From: Lineus longissimus
Lineage: Eukaryota; Nemertea; Pilidiophora; Heteronemertea; Lineidae
NCBI RefSeq assembly: GCF_910592395.1
Contig: NC_088315.1
Coordinates: 3,660,501 to 3,724,500 of the forward strand
DNA: 64,000 nt
Reading direction: 5' to 3'
Shown here piece after piece: positions 1 to 10,966 of the stretch. How positions within the stretch are numbered: the first letter of the stretch is position 1; each line of letters opens with the position of its first letter. Below the pieces are notes generated by a model that saw nothing but the letters and a program-made list of their open reading frames with translations, had not been told where the DNA came from and made no database searches. A program made the translations under genes and the position numbers.

Positions 1-391
1 GGTCGACACATCAAACACAAACACTCGTAGGACGGAGCGGATGTCCAAGTAGCCAGTCACCTCCGCCGTTATGGCGACCTATACGTTTTCAATACAGTGC
101 GTTTTGTATCATCAGTTCTATTGCAAGGTTTGTATAAGGAAGATAAGTCAGCCAAGAAGACCTGCGTGCCAGTGTGACAGCGATTAGCGCCCTCAGGGTT
201 CAATTAGTGAGAGATTTATGAATGGAGAGACCTGTCCCTAGGCCTAAGAGTATAAATCGTATACAGGTATTTCATTACCCCGGACTGCCACGTTAGATAT
301 CAGGTACAGTTAACTTGAACATTTGCAGCCCGTGGTTCCCTAATAGTGGGAAGAGTATGTCTTGTGGCCAAAATTTCTGTCAATTTGGAAA
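1..391 (+). promoter_or_regulatory. 5' flank of the GPCR gene
   Basis: No coding sequence is recognisable here. A TATA-like stretch (gtataaat, about 248-255) lies 135 bases before the GPCR start. A short upstream reading frame begins with ATG at 356 and ends about 12 codons later, overlapping the GPCR start codon at 392 in another frame. If transcribed, it could reduce initiation at 392. No transcription start was verified. Confidence 0.25.
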
Positions 392-1426
392 ATGATTACA
401 AGCTATAGCATGGCGACATCAGATCAGACCCTTCCTCAAGAACCATGTTTGTATCCTACGCACCCGCTGATTGGTTTTTATGCTTTGACCCGCTTTGTCA
501 TCGATCTACCGTTGACCTTAACCATCGCTATCATCGGCTTGCCGGCAAATATGCTAGCGATTATAGGCATTGGCTATGAACGGCCCTACACATCAACCTC
601 GGTGCTTCTCCAGGGGTTAGCAGTGACGGACAGTATTGTGTTAGTTTCAGCGGTGTTGGGGTATAGCTTGTTGAGCCTGTATAATGCATACGGCCTGTGG
701 TTGGAGTCTAAGGCGTTCCATTCCCTGGCATACCCTTATCTCATGTTTCTGATTTATTTCTCAAAGACTGCATCTGTCTACATTACCATATATGTTGCCA
801 CGGAGCGATTTATTGCTGTTTGCAGGCCATTGTGGGCGGCAGTCATATGCACAAAGAGGAATGCCTACATTGCGCTATCAGCCATCTGTTTGGGCGCATT
901 TTTGTATCGAATCCCTCTACTTCTTTCCTTCCGCGTTGATTTCCATTATGACCCTTGCTCCGGTAAGCTCCAACCCGTTTGGGACCACACCGATTTATAT
1001 TTGAACTATTACTTTCGTATCATCTACATTTCAAGCCTGCATGTCCTTATCAATTCATGTTTACCGATAGTTACTCTCACAGTCTTAACCTGCTTGATAT
1101 TATTCAACCTAAAGCAGGCTATGACGGTGCGTCTAGCAGAGAATACTCTAGAAGACAAACAGTTGAAGATGGTTACGTATCGGGTGGTCGTAGTCGTCGT
1201 GATATTTATAATACTAGAGCTGCCGGGTGCGATTGGCCAAATACTCGCACTCTTTCGATTATATACAAGTATCAAGTTTGACATATTTATCTATTATGGG
1301 GTTCTCGCTATTTTTTACTTTCTGGGCAATTTTAACAGTTTTGTTAATTTCTTCATTTACTGTGCAACTGGGCGACGGTTTCGACAAGCTATCAAGAGTA
1401 TCTTAAAACGCCCGTTCAGATGCTGA
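392..1426 (+). CDS. Class A (rhodopsin-like) GPCR, FMRFamide/neuropeptide-receptor-like
   Basis: An intronless frame encodes a 344 aa seven-helix receptor that should act at the plasma membrane and signal through G proteins. The frame is open upstream to 362, but 362 is TTG; the first ATG is at 392 and another in-frame ATG is at 410. Helix 1 has GLPANM (Asn53), helix 2 LAVTD (Asp80), the helix 3 end is ERFIAVCRPL (E138-R139-F140 in place of DRY), helix 6 has a Pro in ELPGA, and helix 7 has NSFVNFFIY, where the usual NPxxY Pro is Phe (N319, Y323). The helix 7 to tail segment CATGRRFR resembles FMRFamide receptors of protostomes. The usual Cys at the top of helix 3 is missing (AYPYL there), while an extracellular-loop-2 Cys remains (C189). 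The ligand is not predictable. Single-exon structure is common in this receptor class. Confidence 0.9.
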   Translation: MITSYSMATSDQTLPQEPCLYPTHPLIGFYALTRFVIDLPLTLTIAIIGLPANMLAIIGIGYERPYTSTSVLLQGLAVTDSIVLVSAVLGYSLLSLYNAYGLWLESKAFHSLAYPYLMFLIYFSKTASVYITIYVATERFIAVCRPLWAAVICTKRNAYIALSAICLGAFLYRIPLLLSFRVDFHYDPCSGKLQPVWDHTDLYLNYYFRIIYISSLHVLINSCLPIVTLTVLTCLILFNLKQAMTVRLAENTLEDKQLKMVTYRVVVVVVIFIILELPGAIGQILALFRLYTSIKFDIFIYYGVLAIFYFLGNFNSFVNFFIYCATGRRFRQAIKSILKRPFRC

Positions 1427-2514
1427 ACTAAATATTAGTGAGTTTATCACATTATTAAATGTTGCATGATATACAATACATGTAGTGTAGGTTGCAGCAA
1501 TGATGCGTTCTATTCTCGCCCTCCAGAGACGATGTGAATAAGAGAGGGAGACAGATATATTGCCTATATATGGAGAGGTGAAAGCCGCTATCTTTTCAGA
1601 GTCTCGCGCACTGATCCGATTGCCTTTCACATTGAAGATGTCTTGATACAACTGGTAAAGGTGACTTTTTCGGTCGTCGATGGTCAACTATAATCAGTTT
1701 AAGTTCCTCGTTGACACTTCAGCAGGGATGTTGAGATCTGAGCAAGGAGGTTGGCACCAGTCCTGCTCAGGTGCCAACATTTCTGCTGAAGTACCAACAT
1801 CCCTGCTACCAGTAATGTGCCAACGCCCCTGCATGCCAACGTCTACGCTCAGGTACTTTTATTTCAAGAAAAACGCCCTCCGAATTTTGAGAGTTTTGCA
1901 CAGAAAAATGCAACAGCTTTAAAAAGCAGTGTTTGCCCATTGGGCATCGCGTCATAAACAGCAAAGCTCCTTTCTGGGAGGTACATTCTGAGATCAGGCT
2001 TTTTTACTCCTACGTCATATACAAAATATCGACAGGCGGAGTATATTGAAAAGCACTGGTTATGCCAGGATGGAGTAGTACGAATTCAGTCGATACCTTG
2101 CCGAGGGTACATGAAGCAAAACTATAGGATTGCCTGGCTTCAACAAATGCAATGACCGAACATTGCCGTGACAGCTAGCTTGGAACTGGACTATTTTTGC
2201 ACTTGTGTAATGTGTAATTACTTGATTTTGTTCGAAGTCATGATATAGACCAGTACCACCCAGAGGAACCTCTTACAAAAACTGGCTCGATACGAATTTA
2301 AACAGTTTTTGTGAATCGCTGATGACGATAAGATTATAATTACAAGCTCGTATCGATAGTCGAAATAAAAACGTGGAAAAGAGCATCCTTCATTAGAAGA
2401 TTGATTGCATCCAGGGAGAATGGGAAACAAGCAACCTTCCCTCCCCAGATCCCTGCAGTGTAAAATTGATACAACAGTTGGCAGCACAGACGTTTGGCCA
2501 ACTTTTCAACAAAA
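1427..2514. other. Intergenic region with short repeats
   Basis: No gene is supported. At 1750-1778 a 9 bp perfect stem (gttggcacc / ggtgccaac) with an 11 base loop begins a run of short direct repeats of the type gt(g/a)ccaac..ctgct, up to about 1845. The rest shows no coding structure. Confidence 0.5.
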
Positions 2515-2586
2515 GGGCTTGCCCAGGAGCAGGACCCGGGACCTCTCGCAGTCTAAGCGAGACTCGTACCACCAGACCAACGAGCC
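2515..2586 (-). tRNA. tRNA-Pro-like sequence, degenerate (pseudogene or SINE head)
   Basis: On the minus strand, 72 bases fold roughly as a tRNA. The acceptor strands ggctcgt / gcaagcc pair at most positions. The anticodon stem ctcgc/gcgag is perfect and the T stem ccggg/cctgg has one wobble. The 5' part matches eukaryotic proline tRNA (ggctcgttggtct). The anticodon loop reads ttagact, giving AGA instead of the AGG expected for Pro. The T loop (tcctgct) has lost the conserved TTC, and the D stem has a G-G clash. A TTTT run follows immediately, as in a Pol III terminator. I read it as a decayed tRNA-Pro copy or the head of a tRNA-derived SINE, not a functional tRNA. Confidence 0.55.
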
Positions 2587-2679
2587 GTTCTATCGGCAAC
2601 CTTTGTTACAGGGGCATTAATACAACAGGTGCCAGCACAGACGATTGACCTGATACGTTAGTAATAGAACTAGGGGAAC

Positions 2680-3110
2680 AGCCTATCTTGAAGACAGATC
2701 AGTGCCAGCTCTGGGCGCATAGTTGGGAAACAACCAATCTTGAAGAAAGATCAGTGCCAGCGCTGGGCGATGGTGTATTGGGAAAACAACTTATCTTGAA
2801 GACAGATCAGTGCTAGCTCTTGGAGATGGTTTACTGGGAGAACAACCCACCTTGGAGGCAAACACCAGTGCAAGCTCTGGGCAAAATGGTTTATTGCGGG
2901 AACAACCCATCTTGGAGACAGATCAGTGCTTGCTCTGGGCGATGATGTTTTGGGAAACACTCCATCTTGAAGACAGATCAGGACGAGCACTGGGCGATGG
3001 TGTATTGGGAGAAGTATCCATCCTGAAGACGAATAAGTGCTAGCTCTAAGTGACAGTGCATTGAGGGAACTACCTATCTTGAAGACTGATCAGTGCTAGC
3101 TGTGGCTCGG
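2680..3110. repeat. Minisatellite, ~61 bp unit, about seven copies
   Basis: The unit reads approximately cttgaagacagatcagtg, then ctagctctgggcgatgg, then tgttgggaaacaacccat, and recurs from about 2690 to 3100 with 10-20% divergence. Because the unit is not a multiple of three, the small open frames crossing it on both strands are by-products and are not reported as genes. Confidence 0.85.
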
Positions 3111-3820
3111 CTCGCTTGTATATTTGTGATATTAGTCCAGTCCATGACCATAGATAATGATGTTCGCGTTTGAAGAGACAGCCAGGTTGGACTGTCTCCA
3201 GGAGCATAGTGAGGTAGCCGTACAAGGTAGGTCCCGATGTTTGCGATTAAAGAAACAGCCCGGCTGTACTTGTCTTCAAGTGCATCGACATAGTCACAAC
3301 CTGTCCATTATAGAGACAGTCTTGCAGTGAAGCCAGAGACACTTTTACAGTCTTGCCTACTTGGAGACAGATTTCTGGGGATAGTTTATTGTATATTGAT
3401 ATGACAGCCAGGTTATGCGCCAAACCAGAGAAATCTTACTTGGTTGCACATTTACCAGGAGATTCAAAAAGGAATCATTTCAGAAGAAGTCAACTGGATT
3501 TTATGTTCTTGTACCAATGCCAGTTTATTACAAGAAAGTATTACAGATAATTAGGAGTACAAGTAAAGTGATCAATAGACATCCTAATTGACCATTGGTC
3601 ATGTTAAATGGCATTTGGTGATCACAGCCAGTTTCTTACAAAAAGAGTGAAAATACAGTCCATTATTTCAACTAGCTACAAACCTCCTTCAGCAGACGCC
3701 TCCCTCACTATAAAGGGCACTGACTTGGGACTTAAAATGGTATTTTCCATTCAGTTTTACTTCCGGAATCAGGTGTCATTGATATGAGGTTCTACTGATG
3801 CCCTAGCCTCCTTGATATCC
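3111..3820. other. Region 3' of INTS12 with a degenerate tandem repeat
   Basis: At about 3160-3300 a ~90 bp unit containing agagacagcc.ggttg.actgtct appears twice with strong divergence. The rest probably includes the INTS12 3' UTR (minus strand). On the minus strand AATAAA occurs at 3524-3529 and again at 3385-3390, either of which could be the polyadenylation signal. No other gene is visible. Confidence 0.4.
3524..3529 (-). terminator. Candidate polyadenylation signal for INTS12
   Basis: AATAAA on the minus strand about 290 bases past the INTS12 stop; a second copy lies at 3385-3390. Chosen by position only. Confidence 0.3.
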
Positions 3821-6070
3821 TCATTTGCGCCTCTCCTGTAATTTTGCTGCCGCCTTTTTCTTCATCATTTGTAGCTTCTTCTCGGCAGCCATTGCCTGAC
3901 TAGCACCACCGCTATTACTTCGTGACAACTGGCTAGCGCTAGACTTGGCCGAACCCGAACCCGAAGATGAAACGCTACCAGATTTACTTCCACCAGAACT
4001 ACTCGAGCTTGTCACAGAACTTGCCAACTTAGCAAGTCCAGTGCTGGAACTACTTTTTACACTTATGCCCCCACTGCTTGAACTTTTTGATAATTTAGAT
4101 TCTGATTGCTTTGTTTTCAATGAGTCAGATGATTTTGAAGTGTACTTTAAACTCTCAAATGATTTAGATGATTTAGTGTCTGCAATTTTTGAAGATTTTG
4201 ATGACTCGGACGTCTTTCCTGAGAGATTTGCTGCGAGCCCCGCCAGCCCTACAAACGGCTTGGAACCTCCAGAACTGCTCGATCCTGCTGCCTGAAAAAT
4301 GCAAAGATTAGTGTTAATTTTAAAAGGTCACCAGTTTGATATTATCAGATTGATATTATTCATATTCAATGGAGTCATTTATGATTACCTTGGCCTCAGC
4401 TAGTCTTTTAAATGCTTGGAATGGTGTCTCTGTTGGTGAAGGTTTGCTGCTCAATGATGACGTCGACTTTGTGCCACTATCTTTAGGGAAGAGGAAGCTT
4501 CCAGCAGAACTAGGCGAGGGTGTAACTGGCTTCGTCTTCTGTGACTTTGTGGTCACCTGTTAGTAAAGTAGGAAGAAATATGAGAAACAAATGTCAATGG
4601 CAGAGGGGAGCATGGGCTAATAGCAAAGGTACATTCCATGAAGTGTGCAGGCACCTCAGGGTGAGGGGGTCTGACAAGTTTGGCAAATGTGTAAACCGGT
4701 TCATCTACATATTTTTGAATAGAGGGAGGAGGGGGTCTGAAAGTTTTGGGTTGGTGCGTAAATCTATTTTAATCACCCATTCAAGAGTGTTTGACCCATA
4801 CGTAGTGGGTTCAACACCGAATGAAAATGGACACATTTCCTATGACATTGAGCAAGTTTCTTGAATGCAATTTCCTGAAACCTCGTTTGCCTCCTCCCTC
4901 CAGCTACACCCACAACTTTGCCGAGTACTTACTATTTTCTTCATATTTTTCTGGCATTTCGAGCAATACCAGACAAATCTTGGATCATTGACGTCCTGGC
5001 TCGATACATTTGGTTTGTGGCACTGCTGGTGGTACAGACTGTGGCACTCCTGGCACTCAACAAGTTGGTTGGCCGCCGAACTGTCAAATTGGCTAAAATT
5101 AAAGAGAGAAGTTTAATGGACGATGTTGGTTACAACTTTAAAGTGCCAAATCGGCAAAAGGTCTGTTCGAAATATGACCTGATTTAAAAGACAACAAGCT
5201 CTTAGACTTTACTCACCGACAAACCACACAGGCTATACCCATATCAACAGCGAAGTCGTCCGCATCCATCCCGAGATCATCACTACTTGAAGAGTCATCC
5301 TCCGGTACAATAATCCTTTTCCTCTCCGGCTTCGGCTCAGGTTTAACCGGTTCCGTCTTGACCTTCTTCTCATATTTTTCTTCGAACTTGTCCCTTGGCG
5401 GATCTTTGTCTTTATATGTTTTAACTTTGTGCTCCTGGACCTCCTTTTTTATGTCAACATTTGGCTTTGGCTCCAACTTTGGCTTCTTTGGCTCAGGCGG
5501 CTGCACCAGGTCTGATAAGTCCTTGTTTACCTAGAAAAAACATGCAGATATCAGTTCTATCAAGAGAAGTACAACTCAGAAGAGACTTCTGGGATTCCGG
5601 CAAAGATTCTAGATGTCACAATGTATCATGAATACTGAAGCTTTCGTCAAATCCTGTTGGCATACATATTTACCTTTTCAAAGTTTCTTTTTTCAATCTC
5701 CCGTTTCCTGATTTCATCGAAGTCGGGTTTAGCTCCCGACTGTCCATAAGACGACTTCGTTGTTATCAGACTCGGTTTAGGGCTGTTGTCCTATAAAAGA
5801 AAATTACAGCATACTATTACTACTACTATATCATTATCACATCTATACATCGAATTCTCCTTTGAAAACTATCCAGAACATAGTCCTGTTGGCTTTTTAA
5901 CGTAAACTTAGACCCCGGACAAGAACAAAACTTACTCGACTCCGGCCTTTCTTCTGTGTGATAGAATCATCAACCATCTGTTTGAGTTGAGCAGCAGAAT
6001 CCTTTGCTTTGGAATGTAGAAGCTTTAAAGCTTTCACAAATATAGGATCCAGTTCCATGAGAGCAGCCAT
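3821..6070 (-). CDS. INTS12: Integrator complex subunit 12 (PHD-finger protein)
   Basis: Six coding exons join in frame on the minus strand: 6070-5936, 5790-5674, 5530-5217, 5092-4933, 4556-4389, 4291-3821, giving 454 aa (human INTS12 is about 462). INTS12 is a nuclear subunit of Integrator, the complex that acts on RNA polymerase II transcripts, including snRNA 3' ends. The N-terminus ([17 protein letters not shown]) is the conserved helix of the family. An acidic/lysine-rich linker leads to [16 protein letters not shown], then a complete C4HC3 PHD finger: C185, C188, C202, C205, H210, C213, C232, C235. The finger is split by the intron at 5093-5216, inside the Arg codon after the second Cys. 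A Ser-rich low-complexity tail (about residues 310-420) precedes the conserved C-terminal basic helix ([17 protein letters not shown]). All junctions are GT..AG. A 5' UTR acceptor at about 6078 implies at least one upstream noncoding exon, perhaps ending near 6304. Confidence 0.95.
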
Positions 6071-6488
6071 AATTGTCCTAAAATAAAACAGGAAAAACTA
6101 CAAATTTTGAAAAGCGAAAGTATAAGTCGTGTCTTCGAATTCCATCATGTGTCCGAATATAGAGCAATCCGACAATCAAATGTACAGCTATCTGCAGTAC
6201 AGCCTGGTACACGAATTTCATTCGAAAGCTTATAGGTCGAATATTACAAAGTCTGTTCAGGTTTATTCAAATAAATGTGCTTATTCAATAAAAGTTATAT
6301 TTACCTAGATCGTCAACGTTTTTTTAAACTCGAAAACCCTTTGAAGATGGGAAAAAAATCGGATAATTTTCCAAAATATTTATCTTTCTCCTCCTTAGCA
6401 ATTCTTGTTCCGGTTTTGTAGCGGTAAATCACATACCAGAATTGTATACGTAGGCCTACTTGATTTAAATCTTTTGGCAAGCAAATTA
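6071..6488. promoter_or_regulatory. INTS12 5' flank and probable noncoding first exon
   Basis: On the minus strand the exon with the INTS12 ATG starts at 6077 after a TTTTAG acceptor, so a noncoding exon lies upstream. The best donor seen is at about 6304 (CTAG followed by GTAAAT). The rest is AT-rich and ends at the tandem array. Confidence 0.35.
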
Positions 6489-9400
6489 TAAGACCCCCTT
6501 TAGGAGGGGCTCTTAAGATACACGTGTGTGCGGGAGTATATAATGTAAATGAAGTGAAATAAAGAGAGTAAATATTGTATATCCAACAAACAATTTTTTT
6601 TGGTTTTTCAAAATGGCGCTGAATAAATAAATCAGACCAGTTGTAGCGCTGAATTATAAATCAGACCAGTTGTAACAGGTTACGAGAACATCTAATTTAA
6701 ATCTTCATGAGAATTCGCTACATATGCCTAAGAAATTGGCCAATTATATTGATATTTTTATTAGAGAAATATCCGTCATAAATAATGACAGAAAAGGGTG
6801 GTTTTATATCAATTTTGTGTCGACATGTCGAGGTCACGTGACATAAACAAAACAATCGCACACACCCGTCCAAAAAAGGCACTTTAAGAAAAACAAATAC
6901 GTTTTCCCTGCTTAAAACCACACTGACGACTAAGTTATATTGGTCTACTGCCCAAATCTGAAGTATCAAAATGAATCACAAACTAGAACTAGCTCTATTT
7001 AGCTATAGTTGCGTGAAAAATTCGGGTGAGCGACATTCTGAACCCTAGCGGCCAATAAATAAACTACTTTCAGCTGTCTGCTCCGGTCTCGTTAGGGAGT
7101 TTTTCCCAAATGTACGCGATGATGACGTGCCCCATTAACAGGACGTAAAATGCGTTTCCAAAGTGAATGCATGAGGACAATCCATTTAAGTGTCGTATAT
7201 CACTGGAAACGCCCGATTCCCGTGAATAAGGACAATCACAATGTATTACATTACCAAAACAAAAATGTGTCGGAAGGAACTATATGGATGGTCCCATCGC
7301 ACCCCCCCCCCCCCTCCAGCAGTATGACACAGAAGGGCTAGTTGACTGTCCACCGGGGGGTTTGGGGGGGAGCTTCCCCCCAACGCACAGGTAAAAACCT
7401 ATGTCGACGGAGGGGGGTTTGGGGGGTGTCCCCCCATTGTAACAGCTGTAGTTGTTAGAGCTTGCACTTAACATATGCTCGTAGGGGGGTTCGGGGGAGC
7501 TCCCCCGACCTAAAGGGGGGCTCACTAAGTCCTTGACTTTACATATTAAGACCCCCTCTTAGGAGGGGCTCTTAAGATACACGTGTGTGCGGGAGTATAT
7601 AATGTAAATGAAGTGAAATAAAGAGAGTAAATATTGTATATCCAACAAACATTTTTTTTTGGTTTTTCAAAATGGCGCTGAATAAATAAATCAGACCAGT
7701 TGTAGCGCTGAATTATAAATCAGACCAGTTGTAACAGGTTACGAGAACATCTAATTTAAATCTTCATGGGAATTCGCTGCATATGCCTAAGAAATTGGCC
7801 AATTATATTAGTATTTTTATTAGAGAAATATCCGTCCTAAATAATGACAGAAAAGGGTGGTTTTATATCAATTTTGTGTCGACATGGTCGAGGTCACGTG
7901 ACATAAACAAAACAATCGCACACACCCGTCCAAAAAAGGCACTTTAAGAAAAACAAATACGTTTTCCCTGCTTAAAACCACACTGACGACTAAGTTATAT
8001 TGGTCTACTGCCCAAATCTGAAGTATCAAATTGAATCACAAACTAGAACTAGCTCTATTCAGCTATAGTTGCGTGAAAAATTCGGGTGAGCGGCGTACAT
8101 TCTGCACCCTAGCGGCCAATAATTAAACTACTTTCAGCCGGCTGCTCCGGTCTCGTTAGGGAGTTTTTCCCAAATGTACGCGATGATGACGTGCCCCATT
8201 AACAGGACGTAACATCTATTTTAAAATGCGTTTCCAAAGTGAATGCATGAGGACAATCCATTTAAATGTCGTATATCACTGGAAACGCCCGATTCCCGTG
8301 AATAAGGACAATCACAATGTATTACATTACCAAAACAAAAATGTGTCGGAAGGAACTATAATTACTATATGGATGGTCCCATCGCACCCCCCCTCCAGCA
8401 GTATGACACAGAAGGGCTAGTTGACTGTCCACCGGGGGGGGGGGGGGGTTGGGGGGAGCTTCCCCCCAACGCACTGGTAAAAACCTATGTCGACGGAGGG
8501 GGGTTTGGGGGGTGTCCCCCCATTGTAACAGCTGTAGTTGTTAGAGCTTGCACTTAACATATGCTCGTAGGGGGGTTCGGGGGAGCTCCCCCGACCTAAA
8601 GGGGGGCTCACTAAGTCCTTGACTTTACATATTAAGCCCCCCTTTAGGAGGGGCTCTTAAGATACACGTGTGTGCGGGAGTAGATAATGTAAATGAATGA
8701 TGAGAAATAAAGAGAGATTGTATATCCTACAAACAATTTTTTTTGGTATTTTTCTGAATTAACTCCGTTGAGTTTACCGATTTCTCCGCGATCTTCCGGT
8801 GGTGGTTGCTATCCCATTGGTTGAAATTAATTTAAATCTTCATGGGAATTCGCTACATCATATGCCTAAGAAATTGGCCAATTATATTAATATTTTTATC
8901 AGAGAAATATCCGTCCTAAATAATGACAGAAAAGGGTGGTTTATTTCAATTTTGTGTCGACATGATCAGGGTCACGTGACATAAAAACAAAACACTCGCA
9001 CACACCCGTCCAAAAAAGGCACTTTAAGAAAAACAAATACGTTTTTCCAGCTTAAAACCACACTGACGACTAAGTTATATTGGTCTTCTGCCCAAATCTG
9101 AAGTATCAAATTGAATCACAAACTAGAACTAGCTCTATTTAGCTATAGTTGCGTGAAAAATTCGGGTGAGCGACGTACATTCTGTACCCTAGCGGCCAAT
9201 AATTAAACTACTTTCAGCCGTCTGCTCCGGTCTCGTTAGGGAGTTTTTCCCAAATGTACGCGATGATGACGTGCCCCATTAACAGGACGTAACATCTATT
9301 TTAAAATGCGTTTCGAAAGTGAATGCATGAGGACAACCCATTTGTGTCGTATATCACTGGAAACGCCCGATTCCCGTGAATAAGGTCAATCACAATGTAT

Positions 9401-9697
9401 TACATTACCAAAACAAAAATGTGTCGGAAGGAACTATATGGATGGTCCCATCGCACCCCCCCCTCCAGCAGTATGACACAGAAGGGCTAGTTGACTGTTC
9501 ACCGGGGGGGTTTGGGGGGAGCTTCCCCCCAACGCACTGGTAAAAACCTATGTCGACGGAGGGGGGTTTGGGGGGTGTCCCCCCATTGTAACAGCTGTAG
9601 TTGTTAGAGCTTGCACTTAACATATGCTCGTAGGGGGGTTCGGGGGAGCTCCCCCGACCTAAAGGGGGGCTCACTAAGTTCTTGACTTTACATATTA
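6489..9697. repeat. Three direct tandem copies of a ~1.07 kb unit
   Basis: Copies begin at about 6489, 7547 and 8633; lengths are roughly 1058, 1086 and 1065 bp. Copies 1 and 2 are nearly identical. Copy 3 matches except at about 8745-8830, where it has different sequence. Each copy starts with a near-palindrome around ccccctttaggagggg, contains an internal inverted repeat (gcgtttcca near the start of the last third, tggaaacgc about 55 bp later), then three G-run/C-run hairpins, and ends with cctaaaggggggct, the inverse of its start. The spacer between copies is about 26 bp. In copies 1 and 2 a ~30 bp segment ending aatcagaccagttgta is itself duplicated. No coding sequence is credible; the small proline-rich frames on the minus strand are by-products of the G-runs. 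Confidence 0.9.
8635..9671. mobile_element. Probable non-autonomous DNA element (copy 3 of the array)
   Basis: This copy is bounded by a 14 bp perfect inverted repeat: agccccccctttagg-type sequence at 8635-8648 and its complement at 9658-9671. The same ends recur in the two upstream copies (6489-7520 and 7547-8607 approximately). No transposase is encoded. Clear target-site duplications are not visible because the copies abut, so the assignment to a DNA transposon class is inference from the termini only. Confidence 0.45.
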
Positions 9698-10948
9698 GGG
9701 AGCTCTAGCGAGCTTTATGGTTAGAGAGTGTGTGTATACCATCAACGAAAAAAACTTGACCCGGAACCAGAAAACCTCCACACCCAGGTGACATTTTTGC
9801 ACGCGAATAGTATACGCTAATGCACAGCAATTTACCTGGGGAGAGATTTTCTTTTCCAAACAATTCAGCGGGACGCTACGATGTTTACGCAGAGATGCCG
9901 CTGTTCGGTTGAAGATTTCGTCAAAACAGGGCCGAATCAAAGTGTAACGATACCCTGGGGCGAATCGAAATGCATTAAACAACAAGCTGCATCGCTGCCA
10001 GAGATTATTTTTCTATTTCCGCGAAGAAATCGTGCTTTGAACTGGCAAAATTCCGCAAAAGATTTTCCGTCTGCTAACTTTTCCGTAGTTTCAAGCGCAC
10101 CAACATGATCGGTCCGGGGCTGCCCGTTTCGACGACGATTTCGTCAATATCATGGGGTGTGACAATATGTCAACGGTCTGGTTCCATTAATAATGCAATA
10201 ATCTTGAAAGTACATTGGTCTCAATGTCTATTTCCCCGTTTCCATGTCAAAATCCTACCGTGAAACCTGAAACCACTCGTCCACAACACTGGCCATTTTA
10301 ATTTTCCGTAGAAAGCGCATGCGCACTTAACTCAAACGCACGCGCTACCCTCAGGTCTCACAAGCCGGTGCGGAGGCCTACCTGCCTCCAAAAATGACGC
10401 GACGTCATTTCATGCATACCCCTGTTCCAGCGGCTGTTGACTTGACAGTACGTTACTCTCACACAAACCAATACATTTCTGAATAGCATGTCTTTTGTAT
10501 TGTAGAATACATCTGACCAAGTTTGACCAAGTGATCAGGTGTTAATCTTGAAGTTATAAGGCATAGAGATGAAATTTTTACAAATTTGCGTTATACAGGG
10601 TGTCTCATGCATTGTGCTACATCAGTCTATGCATGACTGTATGTCTAGGCGACGTTGGTCTTTTTGAATTAGAATATAAATCTTAATTACACTTGGGTCT
10701 TGGGATCATTATGCCTATCTCCGGGCAAAAATACCTATCCTTCTCCTGTTGTGTTTAGTTTCCCACATTCTCCCCACTTATTTTCTATACTGCGACAGCG
10801 TCTATTGGGTCAACTGCCATGATGGCATCATCCTAACTATATCCCCCCTCTCCCACCCACCAACTACTCGCCATCAATCATTGATTTTGTGTGCTAGCCA
10901 ACTGCTTCTTCGGTAAACTGCCATGATGGCATCATCCTAACTATATAA

Positions 10949-10966
10949 CCCCCCCCCCCCCCCCCC
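10949..10966. repeat. Poly-C tract (C18)
   Basis: One of eight pure C or G runs of 11-18 bases outside the tandem array. The others are at 25336-25353, 25574-25588, 31453-31466, 32693-32709, 42662-42675, 54671-54682 and 55198-55208. Confidence 0.95.

Noticed and set aside
2751-3043. Open frames of 77-79 codons on both strands
   Set aside because: They lie inside the ~61 bp minisatellite, whose period is not a multiple of three.
7280-9674. Proline-rich minus-strand frames (SPPLGRGSSPEPPYEH...) present in all three array units
   Set aside because: They arise from G-run hairpins, change length and frame between copies, and have no start or splice context.
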